Below, piece after piece: positions 1 to 5,201 of a DNA stretch of 14,172 nucleotides; the stretch's first letter is position 1, and each line of letters starts with the position of its first letter. The notes below the pieces were generated by a model. The model was not told the origin of the DNA, made no database searches, and saw only the letters and a program-made list of their open reading frames with translations. Source of the stretch: Chloroflexota bacterium (GTDB taxonomy: Bacteria; Chloroflexota; FW602-bin22; JACPRP01); assembly GCA_016210495.1 (NCBI GenBank), contig JACQUC010000202.1, positions 1-14,172 of the forward strand, read 5' to 3'. Position numbers and translations under genes: made by a program.

Positions 1-197
1 AGCTCGGCCTCGCTATCAACCAAGGCAAGGATCTCGTCAACTCGACGGAGAACAGCGTCGTCGATGAGGTATTCGGAACAGTTCTCGCACTGCATAACCG
101 GTAGTCTCTTCAGAATGACAATGCTAGTCTCGCGCACTGTGAACGGCAGATCGGTCCTCGTTGCCTTTAATTCGCCTCCGCAGATTGTGCATCTCAT
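1..197 (-). CDS. YgiT-type zinc-finger antitoxin, C-terminus cut by window edge
   Basis: The reading frame starts MRCTICGGEL and stays open for 65 codons to the left edge, so the end of the gene lies outside. Two CxxC pairs (C3/C6 and C37/C40) are spaced as in the YgiT/MqsA-type zinc-finger domain, with the family's VMQCENCSE-like second knuckle followed by an acidic helix. Such proteins are normally the antitoxin and DNA-binding repressor of a DUF4258 or MqsR toxin encoded just upstream. The ATG is chosen because GAGGAG lies about 9 nt before it and because it overlaps the stop of the toxin remnant upstream as ATGA, the usual coupling in these operons. A following HTH domain, if present, is not visible. 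The gene was probably co-transcribed with the nucleotidyltransferase upstream. Confidence 0.85.
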   Translation of the reverse strand, partial: MRCTICGGELKATRTDLPFTVRETSIVILKRLPVMQCENCSEYLIDDAVLRRVDEILALVDSEAE

Positions 198-310
198 GTC
201 TTTGGTCTCCTCGTTTTCTGGTCGGACTCCCATTCTCTCGGGTCCGGGCGATATGCCGTGACTACTCGCACATTATCCCCTGCGACGTCGACGGTGTCAT
301 CCTTCTGCAT
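194..310 (-). pseudogene. C-terminal remnant of a DUF4258 toxin
   Basis: A 38-codon frame opens at ATG 310 and ends in TGA overlapping the YgiT-type start (ATGA). It contains VRVVTAYRPDPREWESDQK, which matches the conserved C-terminal strand and tail of DUF4258 proteins (pattern VxVVTxYxPDPxxWExDxK), usually encoded directly before a YgiT-type antitoxin. A full DUF4258 protein of this type is around 90-110 residues, so the N-terminal two thirds, including the catalytic core, are missing. The frame overlaps the 3' end of the nucleotidyltransferase gene by 14 bp, so that gene seems to have replaced the missing part. An AGCGGAGG 6 nt before the ATG could let the fragment be translated, possibly only to couple translation to the antitoxin. 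The family assignment is from memory of the tail motif. Confidence 0.7.
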
Positions 311-596
311 ATTGAACCTCCGCTTCTTCTACCACTCGCTGGCGGAAGTAGCGGCTCAGGTCTTCCTTGGTGCGCATGTCCACCTTCCGACCTTCGAGTA
401 GGGCGGACAGCTCCTGTTCCATGCGCGCGATCCCAAAGAGCCCAGGTATGTGATCCGGCGCGAACTCGACCAACACGTCGACGTCGCTGTCGGGACCGAA
501 ATCTGGCCGCAGCGCCGAGCCGAAGATCGCCAGACGCCGAATATGGTGTTTCCGGCAGAACCCGGCCACTTGCTCCTTGGGGATTTCTATCTGCAC
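297..596 (-). CDS. MNT-type minimal nucleotidyltransferase (MntA-like antitoxin)
   Basis: This 99-residue protein has the nucleotidyltransferase core [22 protein letters not shown]26-S27, then the metal-binding D38 and D40, and a likely third carboxylate D73 in KVDMRT. The family (COG1669, MntA-like) typically AMPylates a HEPN (HepT) RNase partner and so acts as its antitoxin. No HEPN gene is present on either side: upstream is a MITE and downstream a DUF4258 toxin remnant, so it is an orphan unless the partner lies elsewhere. The start is GTG at 596, with a strong AGGAGG 5 nt upstream; a promoter lies just before it. The stop codon overlaps the truncated toxin frame. Confidence 0.85.
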   Translation of the reverse strand: MQIEIPKEQVAGFCRKHHIRRLAIFGSALRPDFGPDSDVDVLVEFAPDHIPGLFGIARMEQELSALLEGRKVDMRTKEDLSRYFRQRVVEEAEVQYAEG

Positions 597-615
597 ACGT
601 TCCTCCTGCCCACAA

Positions 616-644
616 ACTATAGCATCGTCGCCGGCCTATTACAA
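616..644 (-). promoter_or_regulatory. Promoter for the nucleotidyltransferase gene
   Basis: Read on the minus strand: TTGTAA (639-644), a 17-bp spacer, then TATAGT (616-621). This is 4/6 and 5/6 to the sigma-70 consensus. Transcription would start near 609, leaving a ~12-nt leader with AGGAGG. The MITE target duplication begins 8 bp upstream of the -35 box. Confidence 0.5.
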
Positions 645-651
645 GGAGAGG

Positions 652-801
652 AATACCAAGGCGCGGTCTCAAATTCTGTTGCTGCGCTTACAAAACCAGA
701 TTCAATGCACGCAGCCGAGCTGCATTTTTCGCTCGAATTTGCCGCGTTGCTTAGCAGCCGGCCAAGCGGGCAACAGAATTTGAAACCGCGTCAATACCAA
801 G
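652..801. mobile_element. MITE-like element (about 132 bp, 661-792) with 9-bp target duplication
   Basis: The 9-bp direct repeat AATACCAAG occurs at 652-660 and 793-801. Directly inside are terminal inverted repeats: GCGGTCTCAAATTCTGTTGC (663-682) and GCAACAGAATTTGAAACCGC (770-789), reverse complements with one mismatch in 20 bp. With one small gap the similarity extends outward to the duplication and a few bases inward (GCTT). The ~87-bp interior has no plausible gene. Terminal repeats plus a 9-bp duplication fit a non-autonomous element moved by a DDE transposase supplied in trans. The transposase family cannot be named from the sequence. It sits between two divergent promoters. Confidence 0.85.
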
Positions 802-812
802 CCCTGCGTGCA

Positions 813-841
813 TTGAATGGCCACTCACGTTCTGCTACACT
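813..841 (+). promoter_or_regulatory. Possible promoter for the DUF433/DUF5615 unit
   Basis: TTGAAT (813-818), a 17-bp spacer and TACACT (836-841), each 4/6 to sigma-70 consensus. The predicted start near 848 gives a ~25-nt leader with AGAGG 8 nt before the DUF433 ATG. The MITE duplication ends 11 bp upstream of the -35 box. Confidence 0.35.
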
Positions 842-872
842 GGTATTGCGAGTGAAACCAGAGGTGAAACGC

Positions 873-1097
873 ATGAAATTCGAACGCATCACGGTGGATC
901 CGAATGTTTGCACGGGCAAGCCATGCATACGTGGGCTTCGATTCCCTGTTTCCCGCCTGCTCGGGCTATTGGCTTCCGGTGAGACCAAGGAAACGATTCT
1001 CAAGGCTTACCCGTATCTCGAGCCCGAGGACATCGATGAAGCCTTCCGCTACGCCGCCTTTCTTGCCGACGAGGAAACCGTGGAATTCTCGCGATGA
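873..1097 (+). CDS. DUF433 family antitoxin
   Basis: This 74-residue protein carries the DUF433 signature: an N-terminal FERITVDPNVCTGKPCIRG, then LRFPVSRLLGLLASGET and a helical ILKAYPYLEPEDIDEAFRYAA segment. The family has a winged or homeodomain-like HTH fold and is known as the antitoxin partner of DUF5615 PIN-like toxins. The length is normal for the family. The start at ATG 873 is preferred over longer in-frame options because homology begins there and AGAGG lies 8 nt upstream. Its TGA overlaps the ATG of the next gene (ATGA), so the two are translationally coupled. The toxin it should neutralise is internally deleted, so this antitoxin may now be without function or act only as a repressor. 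Confidence 0.88.
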   Translation: MKFERITVDPNVCTGKPCIRGLRFPVSRLLGLLASGETKETILKAYPYLEPEDIDEAFRYAAFLADEETVEFSR

Positions 1098-1328
1098 GGT
1101 TCCTAGTAGATATGCCTTTGTCGCCTGCGCTGGCAGATTGGCTCAAGCAGCAGGGGCATGATGCTGTGCATGCCCTCAGGATGGGATTAGCCCGGGCTCC
1201 AGATGAAGTAATATTGGAGCGCGCTCTAAGTGAGCAGAGAGTAGTGGTCACGGCCGACCTCCATCGTGGTGATCGACAAGGCTCGCATCCGTCGAAGGCG
1301 ACTTCCCCCTGGGCCAGGTCCTACCTAA
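1094..1328 (+). pseudogene. DUF5615 PIN-like toxin, internally deleted and frameshifted
   Basis: The first 56 codons are a good DUF5615 (Mut7-C/PIN-like) N-terminus: MRFLVDMPLSP, GHDAVHALRMGLARAPDEVILE and VVVTADL. Straight after ADL the frame loses family similarity, while the +1 frame from 1260 reads SIVVIDKARIRRRRLPPGPGPT and stops with TAA at 1326-1328. That matches the normal C-terminal end of the family. The middle section, normally around 50 codons with the conserved residues after TADLD, is missing, and the junction near 1259-1260 changes frame. The original frame runs on to 1621, but that extension has no family similarity and lies antisense to the DinB-like gene. The product should be an inactive toxin. 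Confidence 0.8.
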
Positions 1329-1347
1329 TCACGGCTGGTCGCGTGCT

Positions 1348-1809
1348 TCAGCGGTCAACTTCAAGCCTTCCGATAGCCTGCTCGATCTCCGCGAAATGCT
1401 CCTGCCGATGGATCGAGCGATCGATGAGTCGCGGGCGGCCAGTGGTGAGAATGGTCGCAACAAGCCCCGGGCTGAAGTCCGCGATCTTGCGGTCCACGGC
1501 TTCGGCGGCGGCAAGCGCCTCGCGCACGGCCTCCTGGGGCGGCATTGCGACCCACTTCTCGAGCTCGGCGTCGTTGACGGCATCGAAATCGGCGGCGTCG
1601 AAGCCGACTGCCGCCGGATGAGCGCCTTGCTCGACCTCCTCCAATAGAGCCAGCACACGCCGGTCCCAAAAGGCGAGATGGGCCAGCGCCGCGGCTACGG
1701 TCCAGCCGTGGCCAAGAGGCTGCTCGAGATCAGATGCGCTCAGGCGCGCCGCTAGCGCACAAAGGAGTGCCCGCGCTGCTTCGTTCCGTGCGATGTGTGC
1801 GTCTTCCAT
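1348..1809 (-). CDS. DinB/DfsB-like four-helix protein
   Basis: The 153-residue protein fits the DinB superfamily (DfsB/maleylpyruvate-isomerase N-terminal-like): a GHGWTVAAALAHLAFWDRRVLALLEE segment with H44, and a C-terminal SIHRQEHFAEIEQAI helix with H134 and H138. These three His are the expected metal-binding set. Family members are thiol-dependent transferases or hydrolases, and most, as here, have no known substrate. The ATG at 1809 is chosen because the family N-terminus starts there and it lies only 4 bp after the stop of the XRE gene; an in-frame start at 1872 would overlap that gene. Convergent to the DUF5615 remnant with 19 bp between. Probably expressed from the promoter of the truncated toxin operon. 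Confidence 0.75.
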   Translation of the reverse strand: MEDAHIARNEAARALLCALAARLSASDLEQPLGHGWTVAAALAHLAFWDRRVLALLEEVEQGAHPAAVGFDAADFDAVNDAELEKWVAMPPQEAVREALAAAEAVDRKIADFSPGLVATILTTGRPRLIDRSIHRQEHFAEIEQAIGRLEVDR

Positions 1810-1813
1810 GATA

Positions 1814-2119
1814 TCAAGCAGCCTTGTGAGGACGTGCCGTGAATGGTTCTTTCGGGGTAATTGTGAAGTCAACCCCCAATACGATCGCCAGGCGGTAGAG
1901 GGTGTCCAGCGTGGGCATTTGGGTGCCGCTTTCCAGGCGCGCTATGGCGGATTGTTTCGTCGCCATTCGCTCGGCCAGCTCTTTTTGCGTCCAGCCCCTG
2001 GCGATCCGTGCTCCGATCAAAGCTTTCCTGAACTCGAACTGTGGACGCAGTTTCTCGCGCGCCTCACGAAAGGCCGGGTTGTTTGCTTCCTGCTCGGCGA
2101 TGTAATCATCGTAATTCAT
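1814..2119 (-). CDS. XRE-family HigA-like antitoxin
   Basis: This 101-residue protein has a helical N-terminal part and an HTH_3 domain at residues 35-88, with GWTQKELAERMATKQSAIARLESG as recognition region and TLYRLAIVLGVDFTI after it. In the HigBA arrangement the toxin gene comes first and the antitoxin, which represses the operon, second. Here the ATG overlaps the stop of an upstream HigB-like fragment (ATGA). The length and domain layout are normal, so the antitoxin appears intact while its toxin is not. The DinB-like gene follows after 4 bp and is likely in the same transcript. Confidence 0.88.
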   Translation of the reverse strand: MNYDDYIAEQEANNPAFREAREKLRPQFEFRKALIGARIARGWTQKELAERMATKQSAIARLESGTQMPTLDTLYRLAIVLGVDFTITPKEPFTARPHKAA

Positions 2120-2289
2120 CGGCTCATCCTGCTCTGGTAATCTGCCATCCGACGCATTGCTATCTTGATTTCGGCCGGCGGCGTCTTCGGAGTCTTCTTG
2201 GTGAAGGCGTGCAGCAGCACCAGCCGCCTACCCGGTGCAGCAAAGTACAAAACCCTGTGTTGACTGCGGCCTGTGGTCCATTCGCTCAC
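2116..2289 (-). pseudogene. C-terminal half of a HigB/RelE-like toxin
   Basis: The 57-codon frame starting at GTG 2289 reads RSQHRVLYFAAPGRRLVLLH then AFTKKTPKTPPAEIKIAMRRM, the conserved C-terminal half of phage-derived Gp49-like/HigB toxins (RVLYF, LLHAFxKKTxKTP, then an RRM helix). A full toxin is about 100-120 residues. Upstream in this frame is a TAA only 7 codons before the GTG, and the DNA there is promoter-like, not coding. The N-terminal half is therefore missing. The stop overlaps the XRE start as ATGA, so the fragment may be kept to couple translation. A functional mini-toxin is possible but unlikely because the missing half forms part of the fold. Confidence 0.78.
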
Positions 2290-2295
2290 ACGAGG

Positions 2296-2325
2296 AATAT
2301 AACATAGACGTTATGCAATGGTCAA
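2296..2325 (-). promoter_or_regulatory. Promoter of the truncated higBA-like operon
   Basis: On the minus strand: TTGACC (2320-2325), an 18-bp spacer and TATATT (2296-2301), both 5/6 to consensus; an alternative -10 TTATAT gives 17 bp. Transcription would begin within a few bases of the GTG at 2289, so the message may be nearly leaderless. The AT-rich core CATAACGTCTATGTTATA contains a partial dyad, a candidate operator for the XRE protein. Confidence 0.55.
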
Positions 2326-2343
2326 TAAGCAGCTTGCTCTCCT

Positions 2344-2374
2344 TGGTACACTTTCCATTTATCTGGTACACTTT
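2344..2374. repeat. Paired 11-bp repeats resembling an IS21-family end
   Basis: TGGTACACTTT occurs twice in direct orientation at 2344-2354 and 2364-2374, 20 bp apart. Ends of IS21-family elements begin with TG and carry multiple repeats of this TGxxCACTTT type near the tip. No istA/istB or opposite end is seen here, so this would be a solo remnant. The assignment rests on remembered end patterns. Confidence 0.4.
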
Positions 2375-2545
2375 ACTATAGGGCTGGTTAGATGGGTGTT
2401 TTGCAGGGGGCTACTGTTGAAGACGGCGCGATGGGACTGCCAGCTTTGTGGAGGTGGGCCGGGTTGATGCCCTGGCCAAAGCGAGAATAAGCGCCCGAGT
2501 GCGGCATACGCAGGCAGCTCTTCGTCGCGATTGGGGGAAAACGCG
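2375..2545. other. Gene-free stretch upstream of the TreT pair
   Basis: Together with the higBA promoter and IS-like repeats, about 255 bp (2290-2545) carry no convincing gene. No strong sigma-70 promoter was found for the plus-strand genes; TTGATG (2464-2469) with an AT-poor downstream region is at best weak. The ribosome-binding site GGGGGA lies at 2533-2538. Confidence 0.5.
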
Positions 2546-3808
2546 ATGCGTGGTTCAGTTCCGGTAACGCAGAAGTCGCTGGCCGAGTACCAGGCGGTGG
2601 TCGGCGAGGCCCAGATCGAGAGGATTCAGGAGCTAGCGGCGCCCTTGCGCGGCGCCCGCGTCCTTCATCTTAGCGTCAGCGCCTTCGGCACGGGGGTGGC
2701 GGAATTATTGGGTTCTCTGGTGCCACTCATGAACGACGTCGGCCTCGACGCCCAGTGGCAGGTGATGCGCATCTCAGAGGACTTCCTGCCGGTCAGCAAG
2801 GCGCTCTACAGCGGCCTGGGCGGGTTCTTCGTACAGTGGACGCCCGAGATGGAGGAAGTGTGGCTATCGTATAGCCTGATGAACGCTCGCCATTTCAACG
2901 AGTCTTACGACTTCGTCGTGGTGCACGATCCTCAGCCGGCGCCCCTTCTTACGCACATCGTGCAGGCGGATGGCAAACGCCCGGCGGGCAAGTGGATCTG
3001 GCACTGCCATTTGGATGTTACCGAGCCGCTGCCCGATATCTGGGAGGCCTTGCTGCCGTTTGCCAATAGATACGACGCCGTGGCCTTCACCTCTCAGAGG
3101 TACGTGCGCGAGGATATCCGCGCGCCGTATGTGACCGTGATCGGGCCGGCGATCGACCCTCTTAGCTCGAAGAACGTGGACATCTCCGAGGTCACCGTCA
3201 CGAGCGTGCTGGAACGCTACGGGTTGGATGCTCGCCGCCCCATCATCTGCCAGGTGTCGCGTTTCGATATGTGGAACGACCCGCTGGGCGTGATCGACGC
3301 CTACCAGATCGCCAAGCGCGAGGTGCCGGAGCTGCAATTGGTCCTCGTCGCCTCGATGGTCTCCGAGGACCCCGAGGGCTGGTCATACTACGAGCGCTGT
3401 GCACGCCGGGCCGGCGAGGACCATGACCTCTATCTGCTTTCCGCGTTGAACAACATCGGTAATACTGAGATCAACGTGTTTCAGCGGTCGTCCAGCGTGG
3501 TCGTCCAGAAGTCGATCCGCAGGGGGTTCGGCCTGGGCATCGCCGAGGCGCTGTGGAAGGGACGGCCGGTTGTGGCCGGTCGTGTGGGCGGCTTTCCATT
3601 GCAGGTGACCGATGGAGTCACCGGGTATCTGGTCGACAGCGTCGGGGAGTGCGCCGAGAAGGTCGTTTTCCTCGTCCGGCACCCGGCCATCGCCAACCGG
3701 ATGGGACAGGCCGGAAAGGAGCAGGTGCGTGCCACCCTGCCCATCACGCGGTGTCTCCGTAACTACCTGGAGCTCTTCAACTCGATTCGGAAAGGGGTGG
3801 ATGGCTGA
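2546..3808 (+). CDS. TreT-like GT4 glycosyltransferase, degenerate paralogue
   Basis: This 420-residue GT-B protein is collinear, with no gaps to about residue 415, with the next gene; about 56% of the first 100 residues match by eye. It resembles trehalose glycosyltransferring synthase (TreT), which makes trehalose from NDP-glucose and glucose. Shared marks are RVLHL at 38-42, YDFVVVHDPQPA at 121-132 and AIDPLS at 202-207. Key positions differ from the neighbour: G49 to T, R153 to H, P242 to M, K244 to N (SRFDMWND instead of SRFDPWKD) and E326 to R (IRRGFGL instead of VREGFGL). K244 and E326 correspond to the donor-phosphate lysine and the first Glu of the EX7E motif, so catalysis is doubtful. 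The ATG at 2546 aligns with the neighbour's start and has GGGGGA 7 nt upstream; an in-frame TTG at 2531 is less likely. Confidence 0.85.
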   Translation: MRGSVPVTQKSLAEYQAVVGEAQIERIQELAAPLRGARVLHLSVSAFGTGVAELLGSLVPLMNDVGLDAQWQVMRISEDFLPVSKALYSGLGGFFVQWTPEMEEVWLSYSLMNARHFNESYDFVVVHDPQPAPLLTHIVQADGKRPAGKWIWHCHLDVTEPLPDIWEALLPFANRYDAVAFTSQRYVREDIRAPYVTVIGPAIDPLSSKNVDISEVTVTSVLERYGLDARRPIICQVSRFDMWNDPLGVIDAYQIAKREVPELQLVLVASMVSEDPEGWSYYERCARRAGEDHDLYLLSALNNIGNTEINVFQRSSSVVVQKSIRRGFGLGIAEALWKGRPVVAGRVGGFPLQVTDGVTGYLVDSVGECAEKVVFLVRHPAIANRMGQAGKEQVRATLPITRCLRNYLELFNSIRKGVDG

Positions 3809-3914
3809 TGTTCGCGTCGGTTCCCACTCCCGCGCACCCTGAAGGGTGCGGCTACGGGTGGGCCTCCAACTCGATTCGGTAAAGGATGGATGATCGATGT
3901 TCGGGTCTGTTCCG
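3778..3914 (+). repeat. Imperfect direct repeat spanning the two TreT gene junctions
   Basis: Copy 1 (3778-3825) covers the end of the first TreT-like gene and a start-like ATG. Copy 2 (3867-3914) covers the true start of the second gene. Both contain CAACTCGATTCGG, an AAAGG-rich purine stretch, GGATG and GATGTTCG; the copies are 89 bp apart. In copy 1 the TGATG overlap of the first stop with an ATG opens a frame starting MFASVPT, like MFGSVPT of the second gene, but it stops after 24 codons at 3880-3882. A tandem duplication of the original gene junction explains this. Confidence 0.75.
3823..3862. repeat. REP-like hairpin between the two TreT genes
   Basis: The inner stem CGCACCC (3833-3839)/GGGTGCG (3844-3850) is perfect with a TGAA loop. 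The outer arms CCCA..CCCG (3823-3832) and CGGGTGGG (3855-3862) also pair, with small bulges. No T-tract follows, so it is not a standard terminator. It looks like a short mobile palindrome inserted within the duplicated junction, or an RNA stem that affects coupling of the two genes. Confidence 0.6.
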
Positions 3915-5201
3915 ACCGCTCGAAAGACCTTAGAAGAGTATAGATCTATTATCGGGGATGAAAGTGTCGAGGAGATCCGCTCTCTGGCCCAACCGTTTCA
4001 AGGCGCGCGAGTTCTCCACCTCAATGCCACCGCGTTCGGCGGCGGCGTGGCGGAGATCCTGGGAACGCTCGTGCCGCTGATGAAGGACGTGGGCCTCGAC
4101 CCCGACTGGCAGGTCATACGCGGGGCCGACGAGTTCTTCAATGTCACCAAGGCTATGCACAATGGGTTGCACGGTATGTTCATCAAGTGGACGCCGCAGA
4201 TGTACGATACGTGGTGCCGCTACAATATGATGAACGCCGAGCTGTTCGACGAGAAATACGACTTCGTGGTCGTCCACGATCCGCAGCCCGCCGGCGTGCT
4301 TCAGTTTGTGGAACGCCGCGATCACGCACTGCGTGCCGGCAAGTGGCTGTGGCGATGCCACATCGATCTCACAGATGCTCAGCCCGACGTCTGGGATTTC
4401 CTGCGGCCCTACGTACAGCAGTACGACGGCGCTATCTTTACCCTGTCACAGTACGTCAAGGCCGACCTGCGCGGGCCCGAAATCTTTATCATTCCGCCGG
4501 CCATCGACCCGCTGAGCCCGAAGAACATGGATATACCTATCGACACGACGTACGACGTGCTGCGGCGCTATTCGGTGGACGTGGACCGCCCCATGATCTG
4601 CCAGGTCTCGCGCTTTGATCCCTGGAAGGATCCTCTCGGGGTTGTCGATACCTATCGGCTGGTCAAGAAACAGGTGCCAAATCTACAGTTGGTGATGGTG
4701 GCCTCGATGGCTTCGGATGATCCGGAGGGCTGGTCCTATTTCGAGCAGACAGCCAGGAGAGCTGGTGATGACTACGACATCCATCTGCTGTCCAACCTGA
4801 ACGGCGTGGGCAACCTGGAGGTGAACGCTTTCCAGCGGGCGGCCTGGGTGGTGTTGCAGAAGTCTGTCCGCGAGGGGTTCGGCCTCGTCGTTTCAGAAGC
4901 GCTTTGGAAGGGCAGGCCCGTGGTTGCCGGCAACGTCGGCGGTATACCTCTCCAGATCATCGACGGCGAAACCGGCTATCTCGTGAACACAACCGAGGAA
5001 TGCGCCGAGAAGGTTCTGTCCCTGCTCCGTAGCCCCGCGTTGGCCACTGAAATGGGCGAGAAAGGCCGGGAGCACGTGCGGCGCAACTTCCTCATGACGA
5101 GGTACCTGCGTGATTACCTGGCGGCGTTCAGCCGCATTTCGCGCCGGGCTACCGCACCATCAAAACAGAGTTTGTCCTCCCGAAGCCATCCGGGACCGTA
5201 A
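3897..5201 (+). CDS. treT: Trehalose glycosyltransferring synthase (TreT), GT4
   Basis: The 434-residue protein fits TreT (EC 2.4.1.245), a retaining GT4 enzyme that transfers glucose from NDP-glucose to glucose to form trehalose, usually cytoplasmic. Visible marks: FGGGVAEILGTLVPL (47-61) at the N-terminal nucleotide-fold edge, WRCHIDLTD (152-160), SRFDPWKDPLG (238-248) with R239 and K244 as the expected donor-phosphate ligands, DDPEGWSYF (274-282), and VREGFGLVVSE (324-334) with E326/E334 as EX7E. In contrast to its upstream paralogue, all of these are intact. The last ~17 residues have no counterpart in the paralogue and come from the 53-bp overlap with the convergent GH57 gene, so they are probably non-essential. 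It lies 88 bp after the first copy. Nucleotide preference cannot be read from sequence, and trehalose formation is inferred from the family. Confidence 0.85.
   Translation: MFGSVPTARKTLEEYRSIIGDESVEEIRSLAQPFQGARVLHLNATAFGGGVAEILGTLVPLMKDVGLDPDWQVIRGADEFFNVTKAMHNGLHGMFIKWTPQMYDTWCRYNMMNAELFDEKYDFVVVHDPQPAGVLQFVERRDHALRAGKWLWRCHIDLTDAQPDVWDFLRPYVQQYDGAIFTLSQYVKADLRGPEIFIIPPAIDPLSPKNMDIPIDTTYDVLRRYSVDVDRPMICQVSRFDPWKDPLGVVDTYRLVKKQVPNLQLVMVASMASDDPEGWSYFEQTARRAGDDYDIHLLSNLNGVGNLEVNAFQRAAWVVLQKSVREGFGLVVSEALWKGRPVVAGNVGGIPLQIIDGETGYLVNTTEECAEKVLSLLRSPALATEMGEKGREHVRRNFLMTRYLRDYLAAFSRISRRATAPSKQSLSSRSHPGP

Noticed and set aside
450..1097. A 215-codon plus-strand frame ending in the DUF433 antitoxin
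   Set aside because: Its N-terminal 141 codons run antisense through the nucleotidyltransferase gene and across the MITE; only the part from ATG 873 has family similarity.
1329..1621. Extension of the DUF5615 frame to 175 codons
   Set aside because: After ADL it has no toxin similarity and is antisense to the DinB-like gene; the real C-terminus is in the +1 frame.
3823..3862. Hairpin between the TreT genes as an intrinsic terminator
   Set aside because: No T-tract follows on either strand.
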